This document shows positions 9,400 through 16,991 of a stretch of DNA of 33,259 bases, piece by piece (positions within the stretch are counted from its first letter, which is position 1; every line of letters begins with the position of its first letter). Source of the DNA: an uncultured Aeromonas sp. (GTDB lineage: Bacteria; Pseudomonadota; Gammaproteobacteria; Enterobacterales; Aeromonadaceae). The stretch spans positions 1 to 33,259 of the forward strand of contig CAMFLW010000025.1 of NCBI GenBank assembly GCA_945957575.1, in the 5' to 3' direction. The notes under the pieces were generated by a model. The model did no database searches. It was given only the letters and a program-made list of their open reading frames with translations, and was not told the DNA's origin. A program made the translations under genes and the position numbers.

Positions 9400-10749
9400 T
9401 TACCACCAAGCTTCAGCCTGAACACCGAAGTTAATGGTGTCTTTAGAAGTACCGCTTTCGAAGATTTTTTGATCTTCATCGTTGGCCAAGTAGGAGGCAA
9501 ACACCCGGATTTCCGGACGAGCCCAGTAGCTCTCACCCGCAGACCAGGCTTGCGCCAAGGTCAGCTTGTAGCCGGAATCCTTCGCATCAGCCTTACCACC
9601 GGTAAAGGTATTCTTGTCTTTGAAGTAACCGGCTTCGAAGATGGTCTTATTGGTGTCATTCCACTTATACATAGGACGAACAGCAACCGACATGGTGGTG
9701 TATTGATCTTGCTCAACACCATTACCTTCGGACCACATCTCGTTGCCTACCCCGTAAACCACCTGGTGGCCCATCTCCCAAGAGTTACCCATCGGGATCA
9801 CACCGTGGTTGATAAAGCGGAAGCCGTCAGCACCATCTTTGGCTTCGGCACCGTACCAAGAACCGTCACCCCAGAATGCCATGGTCTTGGAGTAGCCTTC
9901 AGTACCGTACTGGAATACGGTCTTGTTGAAGCCACCCAGTACCCCGGCAGAGACTTCAGCGGTAAACATAACGCCATCTTTGGCATCTTTGTAAACACCG
10001 CCCTCATCTTTCTGACCATCGGTCGGGTTAACCATTGCATAGTCAACACCGACTTCCAGAGAGGCATCTTGCCACAGCGGAATACCGGCATAACGAACAT
10101 CAAAAGTATTGATATTCAAGGTATCACGTTGAGCGACATTGCCGTTTGCATCAATAACATACTTGGAAATACCCAAGTCACTGGCGCTGCGATCGTTACG
10201 GATCCAAGCCAGAGAGAGCTTGCCCGGACCAGCTTGGACGCCTTCGATACCGGCACCGGCACCGGAGATGTTCCAGTAGTAGAAATCTGTGTGGTGAACA
10301 TCATGACGCTGGTAATAACGTTTACCGGCCCACAGGGTGGCTTCCGGAGCAAAGTTCAGCAGCCCTTTGGCCTGAACATTGAACTGACGCAGAGCAAATT
10401 TGGCGTCTTCGTTATTTGAACAAACATTTTCAGCAGCCATGTCACAGGCAAGGCTGGACTCGGTAGATTCCCAATCATTGGAGCTGTTGGAAGTCATGGC
10501 AAACATAGAGTCGATATAGAAAGACTTGCCATCCTTGTTATAAGCTTCGTGGCCCAGCTGGATTTCACCATAGGTGTCATCTTCATTGCCCAGACGACCC
10601 AACTGATTTTTCTTGTAACTTTGCATATCGCCGTCACCGGAGATACCAAGGCCAGAACGCATATAGCCGTGGAAATCAACGGCAAAGGCGGCTTGAGAAG
10701 CCAGGGCGGCAGTAACAGCTGCAGCAATCGGGAGCCACTTCATTTTCAT
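9400..10749 (-). CDS. lamB: Maltoporin LamB
   Basis: Outer-membrane trimeric 18-strand porin for maltose and maltodextrins. The product has a cleavable signal peptide ([23 protein letters not shown], cut before [10 protein letters not shown]), the maltoporin N-terminus [34 protein letters not shown] in the middle, and a C-terminal EAWW typical of outer-membrane barrels. Three in-frame ATGs lie together (10755, 10749, 10743). The AAGGA ribosome-binding site is only two bases from the first but eight from the second, so I place the start at 10749 (449 residues). It begins a two-gene unit with malM and has a CRP-type promoter. Confidence 0.95.
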   Translation of the reverse strand: MKMKWLPIAAAVTAALASQAAFAVDFHGYMRSGLGISGDGDMQSYKKNQLGRLGNEDDTYGEIQLGHEAYNKDGKSFYIDSMFAMTSNSSNDWESTESSLACDMAAENVCSNNEDAKFALRQFNVQAKGLLNFAPEATLWAGKRYYQRHDVHHTDFYYWNISGAGAGIEGVQAGPGKLSLAWIRNDRSASDLGISKYVIDANGNVAQRDTLNINTFDVRYAGIPLWQDASLEVGVDYAMVNPTDGQKDEGGVYKDAKDGVMFTAEVSAGVLGGFNKTVFQYGTEGYSKTMAFWGDGSWYGAEAKDGADGFRFINHGVIPMGNSWEMGHQVVYGVGNEMWSEGNGVEQDQYTTMSVAVRPMYKWNDTNKTIFEAGYFKDKNTFTGGKADAKDSGYKLTLAQAWSAGESYWARPEIRVFASYLANDEDQKIFESGTSKDTINFGVQAEAWW

Positions 10750-10803
10750 TGTCATATTCCTTATTTCCCGCTGTGAGGAGTGTGATCCTGAATATTCAAC
10801 TTC

Positions 10804-10832
10804 TTATCACCATGTGATCCTGTTGGTGATAA
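10804..10832 (-). repeat. Perfect 9-bp inverted repeat at the lamB transcript start
   Basis: TTATCACCA and TGGTGATAA are separated by 11 bases. With the predicted transcript start near 10835, this covers positions about +4 to +32 of lamB mRNA, so it is either a 5'-terminal mRNA hairpin or a repressor operator just downstream of the promoter. Confidence 0.6.
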
Positions 10833-10841
10833 CCGGGGTTG

Positions 10842-10847
10842 ATTATA
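10842..10847 (-). promoter_or_regulatory. lamB promoter, consensus -10
   Basis: TATAAT on the minus strand, with no recognisable -35 at 16-18 bases upstream, which suits an activator-dependent promoter. Predicted start near 10835 gives a leader of about 86 nt. Confidence 0.65.
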
Positions 10848-10868
10848 GGGAGCGTATTTCACGACAAA

Positions 10869-10884
10869 TATGAAGCGACTCACA
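10869..10884 (-). promoter_or_regulatory. CRP site at -41.5 of lamB (class II)
   Basis: On the minus strand TGTGA-GTCGCT-TCATA, flanked by A/T-rich bases, nine of ten half-site bases matching the consensus. Its centre (10876.5) is 41.5 bases upstream of the start predicted from TATAAT, exactly the class II spacing where CRP replaces the -35. Confidence 0.7.
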
Positions 10885-10997
10885 AAATGGCGACAAATAG
10901 CTCAGTGGAAGATCGCCTCAACATCAGCAAGTAAAAAACGACAATTTCAAGCAACAACTAACCCATAAGCGCAAAATTCATGCAATTGCAATAAACT

Positions 10998-11011
10998 TGA
11001 AAGCGTTACCA
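10998..11011 (+). promoter_or_regulatory. LacI-family-like operator 1 upstream of lamB
   Basis: TGAAAGCGTTACCA has the central CG and flanks of LacI/GalR-family operators (13 of the 14 positions allowed by the cre pattern TGWAANCGNTNWCA). It shares the ten bases CTTGAAAGCG, inverted, with operator 2. Confidence 0.4.
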
Positions 11012-11071
11012 ACAATTAATTTGCAATAGAACCAAAGTCGTTATTTTACGATTGAATGACAAAAACATGAC

Positions 11072-11085
11072 TGAGATCGCTTTCA
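11072..11085 (-). promoter_or_regulatory. LacI-family-like operator 2 upstream of lamB
   Basis: On the minus strand TGAAAGCGATCTCA fits the TGWAANCGNTNWCA pattern fully. Centre-to-centre distance to operator 1 is 74 bp, about seven helical turns, so the two could be bridged by one tetrameric repressor. Confidence 0.4.
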
Positions 11086-11234
11086 AGATTGAACTTTTAT
11101 TTGGACGGCGGGTCTGCGGTGGGCTTTAGACCATTACGAGGATGGTATGCAAAAAGGGTAAATACCCCTTCGCCACTATCGACAATAAGCATGGGAAATA
11201 TGCTTGCAGAGTGAGATGACATTTGTGCAAATAA

Positions 11235-11266
11235 CAATCCCCTGCCGGTTAAGGATCAGGGGATTG
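11235..11266 (-). terminator. Terminator hairpin after yqcA
   Basis: Perfect 10-bp stem CAATCCCCTG / CAGGGGATTG with a 12-base loop, 24 bases beyond the yqcA stop. The following minus-strand sequence (TTATTTG) is moderately U-rich. Confidence 0.7.
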
Positions 11267-11290
11267 ATATGACTCAATTTCAGAGCGTAT

Positions 11291-11731
11291 TCAGGGCTGA
11301 ATATCCCACTTTTTTAGCCAGGTGAGAGCCACCTGTTCGGGTTCATCGTGGACGGTGGCATCCAGCTCCAGCGGGGGAATCACTCGCGTGGCCCCCAGCT
11401 CTTGCAGCAATCCGTCCAGCCGACGGCCCGCGCCACAGAAATGCTCATAGCTGCTGTCACCCATAGCAATCAGGGCATAACGCAGCCCCTTGAGCCAGGG
11501 CGCCTTGTCAGCCAGCTCGCTGGCAAAGGGCTGCAGATTGGGAGGAATGTCCCCCTGCCCGGTGGTGGCGCTGACCAGCAATAAAAAACGGCCGGGGTCG
11601 ATGTCCGCCAGCCGTGCTTCTTCGTGCAGGGTACAGTGATGCCCCTTGCGTTCCAGCTCATCTGCCAGGGTCTCGGCCACCAGCATGGCTGCGCCGTAGA
11701 CAGTCCCAACCACGATATCGATCTGCGCCAT
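11291..11731 (-). CDS. yqcA: YqcA-type flavodoxin
   Basis: Short-chain flavodoxin-like FMN protein, presumed cytoplasmic electron carrier. In 146 residues it shows the FMN phosphate loop GTVYGAA (9-15), TTGQGD (56-61) and the isoalloxazine-side loop GDSSYEHFC (91-99). These motifs fit E. coli YqcA better than its paralogue MioC, and the neighbours truC and yqcC repeat the enteric yqcC-truC-yqcA order. GGAG lies 6-10 bases before the ATG. It is the last gene of that unit, 103 bp after truC, and ends at a hairpin. The electron partner is not known from the sequence. Confidence 0.9.
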   Translation of the reverse strand: MAQIDIVVGTVYGAAMLVAETLADELERKGHHCTLHEEARLADIDPGRFLLLVSATTGQGDIPPNLQPFASELADKAPWLKGLRYALIAMGDSSYEHFCGAGRRLDGLLQELGATRVIPPLELDATVHDEPEQVALTWLKKWDIQP

Positions 11732-11834
11732 TCTCCGCTCCCTGCTTTAGTCGCTATCTTGAGCAACGCTCGTAAGCAACTCTATCAGCAAGCTGGCGTC
11801 AGATGCCACCCGTTCAGGGCCGAGGATCAGGCGC

Positions 11835-12608
11835 TTAGTAGTCGCTCTCGCTGGCGGGCCAGCCCAGCTCGGCAAACAGGCGCAGCAGATCCTGGCCAAG
11901 CGGTGCCTGGATCCGCATCGGTACCTTGAGCACCGGATGGGTAAAGTTCAGGGTGCGGGCCACCAGCAGCAGCCGCTCACAGCCAAAGTGCTCGCGGAAG
12001 AAGCGGTTATGACGGCCATCCCCGTGGGTGGTATCCCCGACGATGGGGTGGAACAGGTGATCCATATGACGGCGCAGCTGATGCTTGCGGCCGGTCTTAG
12101 GGAACAATCTGACCAGACTGTAACGACTGGTGGGGTGCTTCTTGGAGACCGCATGGGGCAGCTCAACCCGATGCAGGCGACGGAAGGTGGTGACGGCATC
12201 CTGCGCCGGGCGATCCGGGTTGCTCATGGCATCGGCAATCTTGTCCAACTGCTCCTTGAGGGGATAGTCGATCACCCCCTGCTCAGGCGCCCAGCCGCGC
12301 ACCAGAGCCAGATACTCCTTGTGTACCTGACGTTGGGTAAAGGCTTCGGTCAGTGCGCGGGCAATCACCGGATCGAGCGCAAACAGCAGCACACCGGAGG
12401 TGGGCCGGTCGAGGCGATGCACCGGATAGACATGGCGACCACCGATGAGATCCCGGGTCATCTGCATGGCAAAGCGGGTCTCGCCCTTGTCGAGCCAACT
12501 GCGATGCACCAGCAGACCGGACGGCTTGTTGACCGCCACCAGCCACTCATCCTGATAGAGCAGGGTCAGCTTCAGGTCGCTCTCTTCTCGGGTTTGCGCT
12601 GGCGTCAT
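11835..12608 (-). CDS. truC: tRNA pseudouridine(65) synthase TruC
   Basis: RluA-family pseudouridine synthase expected to modify U65 in the T stem of certain tRNAs. The 257-residue protein contains LYQDEWLVAVNKPSGLLVHR near the N-terminus, the catalytic motif HRLDRPTSG with nucleophile Asp67, and PKTGRKHQLRRHMDHL and HPIVGDTTHGD in the C-terminal half. Its ATG overlaps the yqcC stop as ATGA, so the two are translationally coupled. That overlap also supports the start chosen, which adds about a dozen residues before the region aligned to E. coli TruC. Confidence 0.95.
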   Translation of the reverse strand: MTPAQTREESDLKLTLLYQDEWLVAVNKPSGLLVHRSWLDKGETRFAMQMTRDLIGGRHVYPVHRLDRPTSGVLLFALDPVIARALTEAFTQRQVHKEYLALVRGWAPEQGVIDYPLKEQLDKIADAMSNPDRPAQDAVTTFRRLHRVELPHAVSKKHPTSRYSLVRLFPKTGRKHQLRRHMDHLFHPIVGDTTHGDGRHNRFFREHFGCERLLLVARTLNFTHPVLKVPMRIQAPLGQDLLRLFAELGWPASESDY

Positions 12609-12940
12609 TGTTCGATCACTTTGCCAGAGAGCAGCAGATCGAAGCGGGCGATCAGCCGCAGCAGTGCTGCTGCCTCGGCCAGATCTTCTTTATAGACTTC
12701 GCTGGCCATGGGATAGAGGGAGACACTGGTGGGCAGCGGCGCCTGCAACATCACCAGTTGCTCCATGCGCGGGATCAGCACGAACTGCAGCCACTGATCA
12801 AAGCTCAGGGTATCGACACAAAAAGGCAGGGTGCTTGCCAGGGCTTCGTCACCGGGATGGTCAGCTTGCCAGCGCTCAAGGCGCTGCAACTCGGCGGTGA
12901 GTTCCCCCAACAGGCCAGCTACCAGCAAATATTGATTCAT
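12605..12940 (-). CDS. yqcC: YqcC family protein (DUF446)
   Basis: Small helical protein of unknown function, 111 residues, all-alpha in appearance with LPFCVDTLSFDQWLQFVLIP as the family core (E. coli YqcC has the matching PFFMDTMEPLEWLQWVLIP). No signal peptide. It is the first gene of the yqcC-truC-yqcA unit and overlaps truC by four bases, which suggests a link to RNA modification, although none has been shown to my knowledge. A TATAGT -10 candidate lies at 13094-13099 on the minus strand, but its -35 is poor. Confidence 0.9.
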   Translation of the reverse strand: MNQYLLVAGLLGELTAELQRLERWQADHPGDEALASTLPFCVDTLSFDQWLQFVLIPRMEQLVMLQAPLPTSVSLYPMASEVYKEDLAEAAALLRLIARFDLLLSGKVIEQ

Positions 12941-13156
12941 CTCGCTCTCTTCCTCATAACCACATATTGATCCGCCGACCCGACAGGGTCAGCCAGGATG
13001 CCGATACATTCGGTCGCGCAGCACCGGCGATTCAGCCGGCTCATCGACATACACAGCAGCCAGCGCGGCCTGCCGCCTTTAAAAAAGGGCGATACTATAC
13101 ACCTCCCTCCGCATGGCTGCCATGTTGATATCTGCCGCAACGCGTGTCTGCTGCCA

Positions 13157-13185
13157 CTGGCTATCCTCGGCAAGGGCCTTATAAT
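13157..13185 (+). promoter_or_regulatory. Promoter of the DUF3549 gene
   Basis: CTGGCT, 17 bp, then a consensus TATAAT (13180-13185). The predicted start near 13192 leaves a 25-base leader without a visible Shine-Dalgarno sequence. Confidence 0.5.
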
Positions 13186-13216
13186 CGGCCCGCATCACCA
13201 TTAGCCGGATCTCACC

Positions 13217-14257
13217 ATGTCTGCGACGCCTACTGCCATCAATACCTTGACCGAATTTCTGACTCAGGCTGGCACCCAGTTCCAGCTGTTTGACATGGGC
13301 CGCCAGGTGCGGCCACTGGCAAGCGATACCTTTGTCCGCATCGAACAGCAGCAGGAGCCCTACCCCTGGCCGCTGCAACAGCACGCCTGGCTCGGTGTGC
13401 ACTTCTTCCAGCCGAGCGAGTCTCGCCACTACCTCTGGTTCCTCAAGTTCGCCCTCGATGAGCGCGGCCTGCTGATGTCAAATGGCCCCAAGCTGTTCAT
13501 GGATCAGGTGGTGGAAACCCTGGGCTACAAGCTCACCGGCGATCTGGATGAAGAGAAGGCCCAGCGCTTGGCCGACAATCCCTACACCTTCCGCCCGGCG
13601 GAGGCAAAAATGGCCAGTCTGCACGCCAAGCTGGCGCGCCAGCTGGAGCAGGCCCCTTCCGCCTATTACGATGCCCTCTGCCACTATCTGGTCGCCCCCA
13701 ACGACACCGGTTGGCAGATTCTGGGGCTGCAGGGCTTTGCCGATCTGGCCGAACGGCTGCATGATGAGCGCAATCTGGCGCTGATCTGCAAGGCGCTGCC
13801 CAAACTGCCGCAAGAGCCGCTCTACGCCCTCTGCCAGAGCCTTGAAAACGCCCCGCTGCCGCCGGCAGTACAAGGCGCCCTGCTCGAGCGGATCGGCAAG
13901 GAGCAAGAGTGCACCGCCCCCAACCCGGAGACCCTGGCCTACCTCTGCCGCGCCATGGCCTCCTGCCCCGGCAGCACTTCGCGCACCAACAAGCTGCTGA
14001 CCCTGCTGCAAACCCAGCCAAGCCCTGCGCTACTGCTCGCCATTGCGGGTCGGCTCTGGCCCGATCTGAAAGATGCCAATCTGCTCAGCCACTATCTGGA
14101 ACAGCTGGCGCTACAACCGACCCAGTTCTTCAATCAGGTTTTTGCCGAGTTGGTCACTTTACCGGCCCTGCGCAATGATATGCTGGCCAGACTGCGTGAC
14201 CCCAACCGCAGCGATGCGCTGGGCAAGGCCATCGGCCGTCTGTTTGCCTCGGCCTGA
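13217..14257 (+). CDS. DUF3549 family protein
   Basis: Conserved cytoplasmic protein of unknown function found in Aeromonas, Vibrio and Shewanella relatives. The 346-residue product has the family N-terminus (TLTEFLTQAGTQFQLFDMGR, then EPYPWPLQQHAWLGV) and a long helical, leucine-rich C-terminal half resembling HEAT-like alpha solenoids (repeated LPxxP and QSLENAPLPP-type turns). No signal peptide or membrane helix. It is divergent from yqcC and followed by four more small conserved genes on the same strand, which may be co-expressed. Family assignment is from recognised motifs; the solenoid reading is inference. Confidence 0.85.
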   Translation: MSATPTAINTLTEFLTQAGTQFQLFDMGRQVRPLASDTFVRIEQQQEPYPWPLQQHAWLGVHFFQPSESRHYLWFLKFALDERGLLMSNGPKLFMDQVVETLGYKLTGDLDEEKAQRLADNPYTFRPAEAKMASLHAKLARQLEQAPSAYYDALCHYLVAPNDTGWQILGLQGFADLAERLHDERNLALICKALPKLPQEPLYALCQSLENAPLPPAVQGALLERIGKEQECTAPNPETLAYLCRAMASCPGSTSRTNKLLTLLQTQPSPALLLAIAGRLWPDLKDANLLSHYLEQLALQPTQFFNQVFAELVTLPALRNDMLARLRDPNRSDALGKAIGRLFASA

Positions 14258-14313
14258 TCCCTCGCCTCCCCCTCACGCCACGAGGCAACACAGCGGGAAA
14301 TAGAAAAGGAGAT

Positions 14314-14336
14314 CGGGAGTTCCAGCAGGACTCCCG
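14314..14336 (+). other. Hairpin between the DUF3549 and DUF3301 genes
   Basis: A 7-bp stem CGGGAGT / ACTCCCG with a 9-base loop, without a T-run. It could be a weak terminator or part of the leader of the next gene. Confidence 0.35.
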
Positions 14337-14367
14337 GTTATCGACATCACGATAAGGAAGCCCGCCT

Positions 14368-14667
14368 ATGGGAGAGATGCTCGGAATTTTGTTGCTGATT
14401 GCCGTAGCCGGCCTGTTCTGGCTGCAACGCCAACAGGCAGAAGTGGCCTGGCAATACATGCGCCGCTACTGCCAGCACCATGATCTGCAACTGCTGTCAC
14501 TGGCCCGCCATCGGCGGGAGCTGGCACGTCATCCTCTGAGGCTGCTGACCCACTATCAGTTTGAATTCTCCAGCGATGGCGAGAGCCACTATCAGGGCAC
14601 CCTCAAGATGCAGGGGCTGCACGTCGTGGGCGTCGAGCTGCCCCCCCATCGCATCCCCTCTGCCTGA
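14368..14667 (+). CDS. DUF3301 family membrane-anchored protein
   Basis: 99-residue protein with one N-terminal transmembrane helix (about residues 5-20, MLGILLLIAVAGLFWLQ) followed by the family block QQAEVAWQYMRRYCQHHDLQLLS and a short Arg/His-rich soluble part containing YQFEFSSDGE. It is probably anchored in the inner membrane with the soluble domain in the cytoplasm. Function unknown. AAGGAA lies 9 bases before the ATG. A run of seven Cs near the 3' end (14639-14647 area) is coding for Pro-Pro and could be slip-prone. It sits between the DUF3549 and DUF2789 genes. Confidence 0.85.
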   Translation: MGEMLGILLLIAVAGLFWLQRQQAEVAWQYMRRYCQHHDLQLLSLARHRRELARHPLRLLTHYQFEFSSDGESHYQGTLKMQGLHVVGVELPPHRIPSA

Positions 14668-14706
14668 TCTCCACTCTCGTCTCTGCGCCCGGTTGCTGTG
14701 CCTGTC

Positions 14707-14712
14707 TATAAT
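14707..14712 (+). promoter_or_regulatory. -10 element upstream of the DUF2789 gene
   Basis: Consensus TATAAT preceded by TGTC; no good -35 at the normal distance. Predicted start near 14719, 23 bases before the ATG, with GGGAG in between. Confidence 0.5.
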
Positions 14713-14741
14713 CTCAGGGATTAAACAAAGGGAGAGACGAG

Positions 14742-14978
14742 ATGGAACCCCTTGTCCACGATCTGCCAGCCCTGTTTGCCCAGCTCGGGATGGCCAACGA
14801 CGAGCTGAGCCTGCACCGCTTTGTGCACGACCATCACCTCGACAATGAGACCCTGCTGCCGGAGGCCAGTTTCTGGAATGCCGCCCAGGCCAGCTTCCTG
14901 CGCGATGCCCTGTGGAACGACTCCGACTGGTGCGAAGCGATCGACCAGCTCGATGTGATGCTGCGCCAGCCCCGCTAA
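14742..14978 (+). CDS. DUF2789 family protein
   Basis: 78-residue acidic cytoplasmic protein of unknown function. Family features are clear: HDLPALFAQLGMANDE at the N-terminus, FVHDHHLDNETLLPEASFWNAAQ in the centre (family pattern of a conserved ApFW..aQa.FL), and DWCEAIDQLDVMLRQP at the C-terminus. It has a GGGAG ribosome-binding site and its own -10 candidate, so it may be a separate unit within the five-gene run. Nothing in the sequence points to a reaction. Confidence 0.88.
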   Translation: MEPLVHDLPALFAQLGMANDELSLHRFVHDHHLDNETLLPEASFWNAAQASFLRDALWNDSDWCEAIDQLDVMLRQPR

Positions 14979-15061
14979 GCCGCCCGCCCCTTTCCTCCCC
15001 TGCTGGCTTTGGTTAAGATCCCGCCCCGATATCGATCCCCCTTCTCACCCAGAGCATGCTT

Positions 15062-15358
15062 ATGTCCGCCCACGAGATCATCCGAATTGCCAACGAGCTG
15101 GCCGCCAAGGGCCTGACGCCCACCACCGCCATGATCAAGGCCCGCCTCACCCAGCCAGTGCCGATGGCCGAGCTGCTGAAAGTGCTGAGCCAGTGGAAGC
15201 AGCAGCCCGTCGCAACCGCCGAGAACGAGATCCTGCAAGAGGCTGCTCCCCAGCCAGCACCGGAGCTCACCCTGCAGCAACTCGCCGAACAGCTCGCGCG
15301 CATCGAACAGAAGGTGGATCGCCTGACCGACCTGCTCCTCCAGCAGGGGCAAGGCTGA
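15062..15358 (+). CDS. Small protein with KfrA_N-like helix-turn-helix and coiled-coil tail
   Basis: About 98 residues. The N-terminal half (IIRIANELAAKGLTPTTAMI, then LLKVLSQWKQQP) resembles the KfrA N-terminal DNA-binding fold: a helix, a Gly-x-x-PT turn, a recognition-type helix and an L..W end. The C-terminal part is Gln/Ala-rich and ends in a heptad-like helix (LAEQLARIEQKVDRLTDLL). Two ATGs are possible (15056 and 15062); the second is better spaced from AGAG. It lies three bases before the DUF2310 gene, so the two are cotranscribed. The DNA-binding role is inference from fold resemblance; it could also be an uncharacterised adaptor. Confidence 0.7.
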   Translation: MSAHEIIRIANELAAKGLTPTTAMIKARLTQPVPMAELLKVLSQWKQQPVATAENEILQEAAPQPAPELTLQQLAEQLARIEQKVDRLTDLLLQQGQG

Positions 15359-15361
15359 ACC

Positions 15362-16147
15362 ATGTATATCGTCGAACTCTGCTTTGAGTGTTACCGCGAT
15401 ACCTCCCTTGGCGAAGCCGAGCGGGCCATCGTCAACTACCTCGACATGCTGCGTTATCAGGGCCAGATCCTCGGCCGGGAGTTCCCTACCAGCATGCATG
15501 AGGGCTATTTCGTCAGTCGGGTGGTCTGCCCGGAGCAGGATAGCCTCCACCCCGACAACCAGAGCGAGCAGGTCAAACTGGCTGAGCAGCAGCTCAATCA
15601 GGCAGGGCTGCTGGCGCCCAAACTCCATCTGCAGGGGGCGGATCTGCTCTCCGACAGCACAGATCCTTGCGGCACACAGGGCGAGCGGCCGAGCTGGATG
15701 CTGCTCTATACCAGCTTTTTGCATACCTGCTCGCCGCTGCGCTGTGGCGACCACTTTGCCCCCATTCCGCTCTACCAACTGCCCGCGGTCGCCAACGGCG
15801 ATCAGAAACAGATCATCAAGTGGCAGGAAGATTGGGAGGCGTGCGATCAGCTGCAGATGAACGGCTCCATCGCCGAACATGCGGCGCTGCACGAAATCGG
15901 CGATGTAGGCAGCCGTCTCTACCGGCGCGGCAGCGATCTGGCCAAACGGCTGGAAGTGCTGAGCGGCATCCCCACCTACTACTACCTCTATCGGGTGGGC
16001 GGGCTGAGCGCCGCCGAGGAGAAAGCGCGCCCCTGCCCCAGCTGTGGCGGTGAGTGGGCGCTGGCAGCGCCGCTGCACGAGATCTTCGACTTCAAGTGCG
16101 ACAGCTGCCGTCTGGTCTCCAACCTCTCTTGGGATTTCAAGGATTAA
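15362..16147 (+). CDS. DUF2310 family zinc-ribbon protein
   Basis: 261-residue cytoplasmic protein of a family described only as possibly nucleic-acid binding. It begins MYIVELCFECYRDTS and ends with a treble-type zinc ribbon: CPSCGGEW near residue 225 and CDSC near residue 246, four cysteines well placed to bind one Zn. The middle contains LLYTSFLHTCSPLRCGDH and YYYLYRVGG. Tight coupling (three-base gap) to the KfrA_N-like gene upstream suggests that both act together, perhaps on nucleic acid, which is inference. The gene ends at a strong terminator. Confidence 0.88.
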   Translation: MYIVELCFECYRDTSLGEAERAIVNYLDMLRYQGQILGREFPTSMHEGYFVSRVVCPEQDSLHPDNQSEQVKLAEQQLNQAGLLAPKLHLQGADLLSDSTDPCGTQGERPSWMLLYTSFLHTCSPLRCGDHFAPIPLYQLPAVANGDQKQIIKWQEDWEACDQLQMNGSIAEHAALHEIGDVGSRLYRRGSDLAKRLEVLSGIPTYYYLYRVGGLSAAEEKARPCPSCGGEWALAAPLHEIFDFKCDSCRLVSNLSWDFKD

Positions 16148-16177
16148 GCGCGTTCCCTGTACGCGATGCCATCAAGA

Positions 16178-16207
16178 AAGAGCCTTGCCGCATGGCAAGG
16201 CTCTTTT
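16178..16207 (+). terminator. Intrinsic terminator after the DUF2310 gene
   Basis: Perfect stem of at least 12 bp (AAGAGCCTTGCC / GGCAAGGCTCTT) with a GCAT loop and TTTT, 30 bases after the stop. Symmetric A/T ends would also serve syd, whose stop lies about 45 bases away on the opposite strand. Confidence 0.9.
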
Positions 16208-16250
16208 CGTTCCGATGAGTAACCTTGAGTAACCTTGGCTCGAACAGGTG

Positions 16251-16799
16251 CTATTGCGGCAGCGTCTCCAACCGTTCCAGAAATGCAGGCAGGGAGGGGG
16301 CCAGCGGCAGACGGCGGCCCGAGTCGAGCCACTCCAGCCACACCTGACCACTCTCGTTATCCAGTGAGATGAGCGTCATCTCGTTGCGGGTGGTGGCAAT
16401 AAAGATGGAGGGGGTTCGTTTTAGCTTGCGCAGCATCAGCAGGTGGCCGATGAGGTTCTCCTTGAGCAGGTCGAGATCCGCCTCGTTCCACGGCAGGATC
16501 AGTTCAAGGCGCAGTCCCTTGAAGAGGCAGGGGATAGGGCGGCTGAACCAGTGGCCAAACAGGACAATGGCGCTGGGATGAATCGTCAGCTCGAGGGCAT
16601 CGGCCATGGCTGTAAAATCGGCGGGTTCGGGGCGATGGTGAGGACGCCAGGCCACCCGACCATCGGCGGGCTCACCAAGCTGGCAGGGGGAACGCCAGTC
16701 CGCCTCCCACTCGCACAGGGGCAAGCCTCGTCTGGCCTCGCCATCCCGTTGCCAGCGGGCAAAAAAGTGCTCCAGGGCAGACAAAACTTGATCCGACAT
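16251..16799 (-). CDS. syd: SecY-interacting protein Syd
   Basis: Cytoplasmic protein that binds the SecY translocon from the inner face and is proposed to check its integrity. The 182-residue product has E. coli Syd length and motifs: ALEHFFARW near the N-terminus, then DLLKENLIGHLLMLRKLKRTPSIFIAT and an acidic surface. The ORF is open for 52 codons more upstream, but MSDQVLSALEHFF at 16799 matches the family start and GGGGA lies 8 bases before it. It is divergent from queF, the same pair arrangement as E. coli. The upstream extension has odd composition and I regard it as non-coding. Confidence 0.94.
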   Translation of the reverse strand: MSDQVLSALEHFFARWQRDGEARRGLPLCEWEADWRSPCQLGEPADGRVAWRPHHRPEPADFTAMADALELTIHPSAIVLFGHWFSRPIPCLFKGLRLELILPWNEADLDLLKENLIGHLLMLRKLKRTPSIFIATTRNEMTLISLDNESGQVWLEWLDSGRRLPLAPSLPAFLERLETLPQ

Positions 16800-16991
16800 C
16801 GAAAATCCCCACAATTGCTGGCAAAGTTCGCTATTGCACCACCAAACCCGGTAACAGACAAGGTTGCCAGCCGACCTTGCGACCTGGGAAACAGAATCCG
16901 GGATACCGAGAGGCCGACGCCCAAGCCAAACGGCTGCAACCATCCGGCCCTGCAATGGCCCGTTTCATTCCACTCATCATGAGCACATTAC

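Larger units (their letters stand above)
10750..11290. other. Long regulatory region upstream of lamB
   Basis: About 540 bp without a supportable ORF, AT-rich between 10880 and 11100. From lamB outward it holds an inverted repeat, a -10, a class II CRP site, two LacI-family-like operators and the yqcA terminator. I searched for MalT-type boxes (GGGGAKGAGG pattern) and saw none that convinced me. A partial direct repeat TGTGATCCTG occurs at 10781 and 10813. Confidence 0.6.

Noticed and set aside
9469-10419. Open frame of 316 codons on the plus strand
   Set aside because: Antisense to lamB; no recognisable domain.
10880-11150. MalT boxes upstream of lamB
   Set aside because: Only fragments such as GAGGATGG were found, at unsuitable positions and without the expected repeated arrangement.
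11291-11731. Identification as MioC
   Set aside because: FMN-loop sequences and the truC/yqcC neighbours fit YqcA better.
14975-16078. Open frame of 367 codons on the minus strand
   Set aside because: Lies antisense to three well-supported genes (KfrA_N-like, DUF2310, end of DUF2789); composition is that of a GC-rich shadow frame.
16800-16955. 52-codon N-terminal extension of Syd
   Set aside because: Syd has a conserved start at 16799 with a good ribosome-binding site; the extension has no family support.
16800-16991. preQ1 riboswitch before queF
   Set aside because: No aptamer-like hairpin with an A-rich tail could be made out in the leader.
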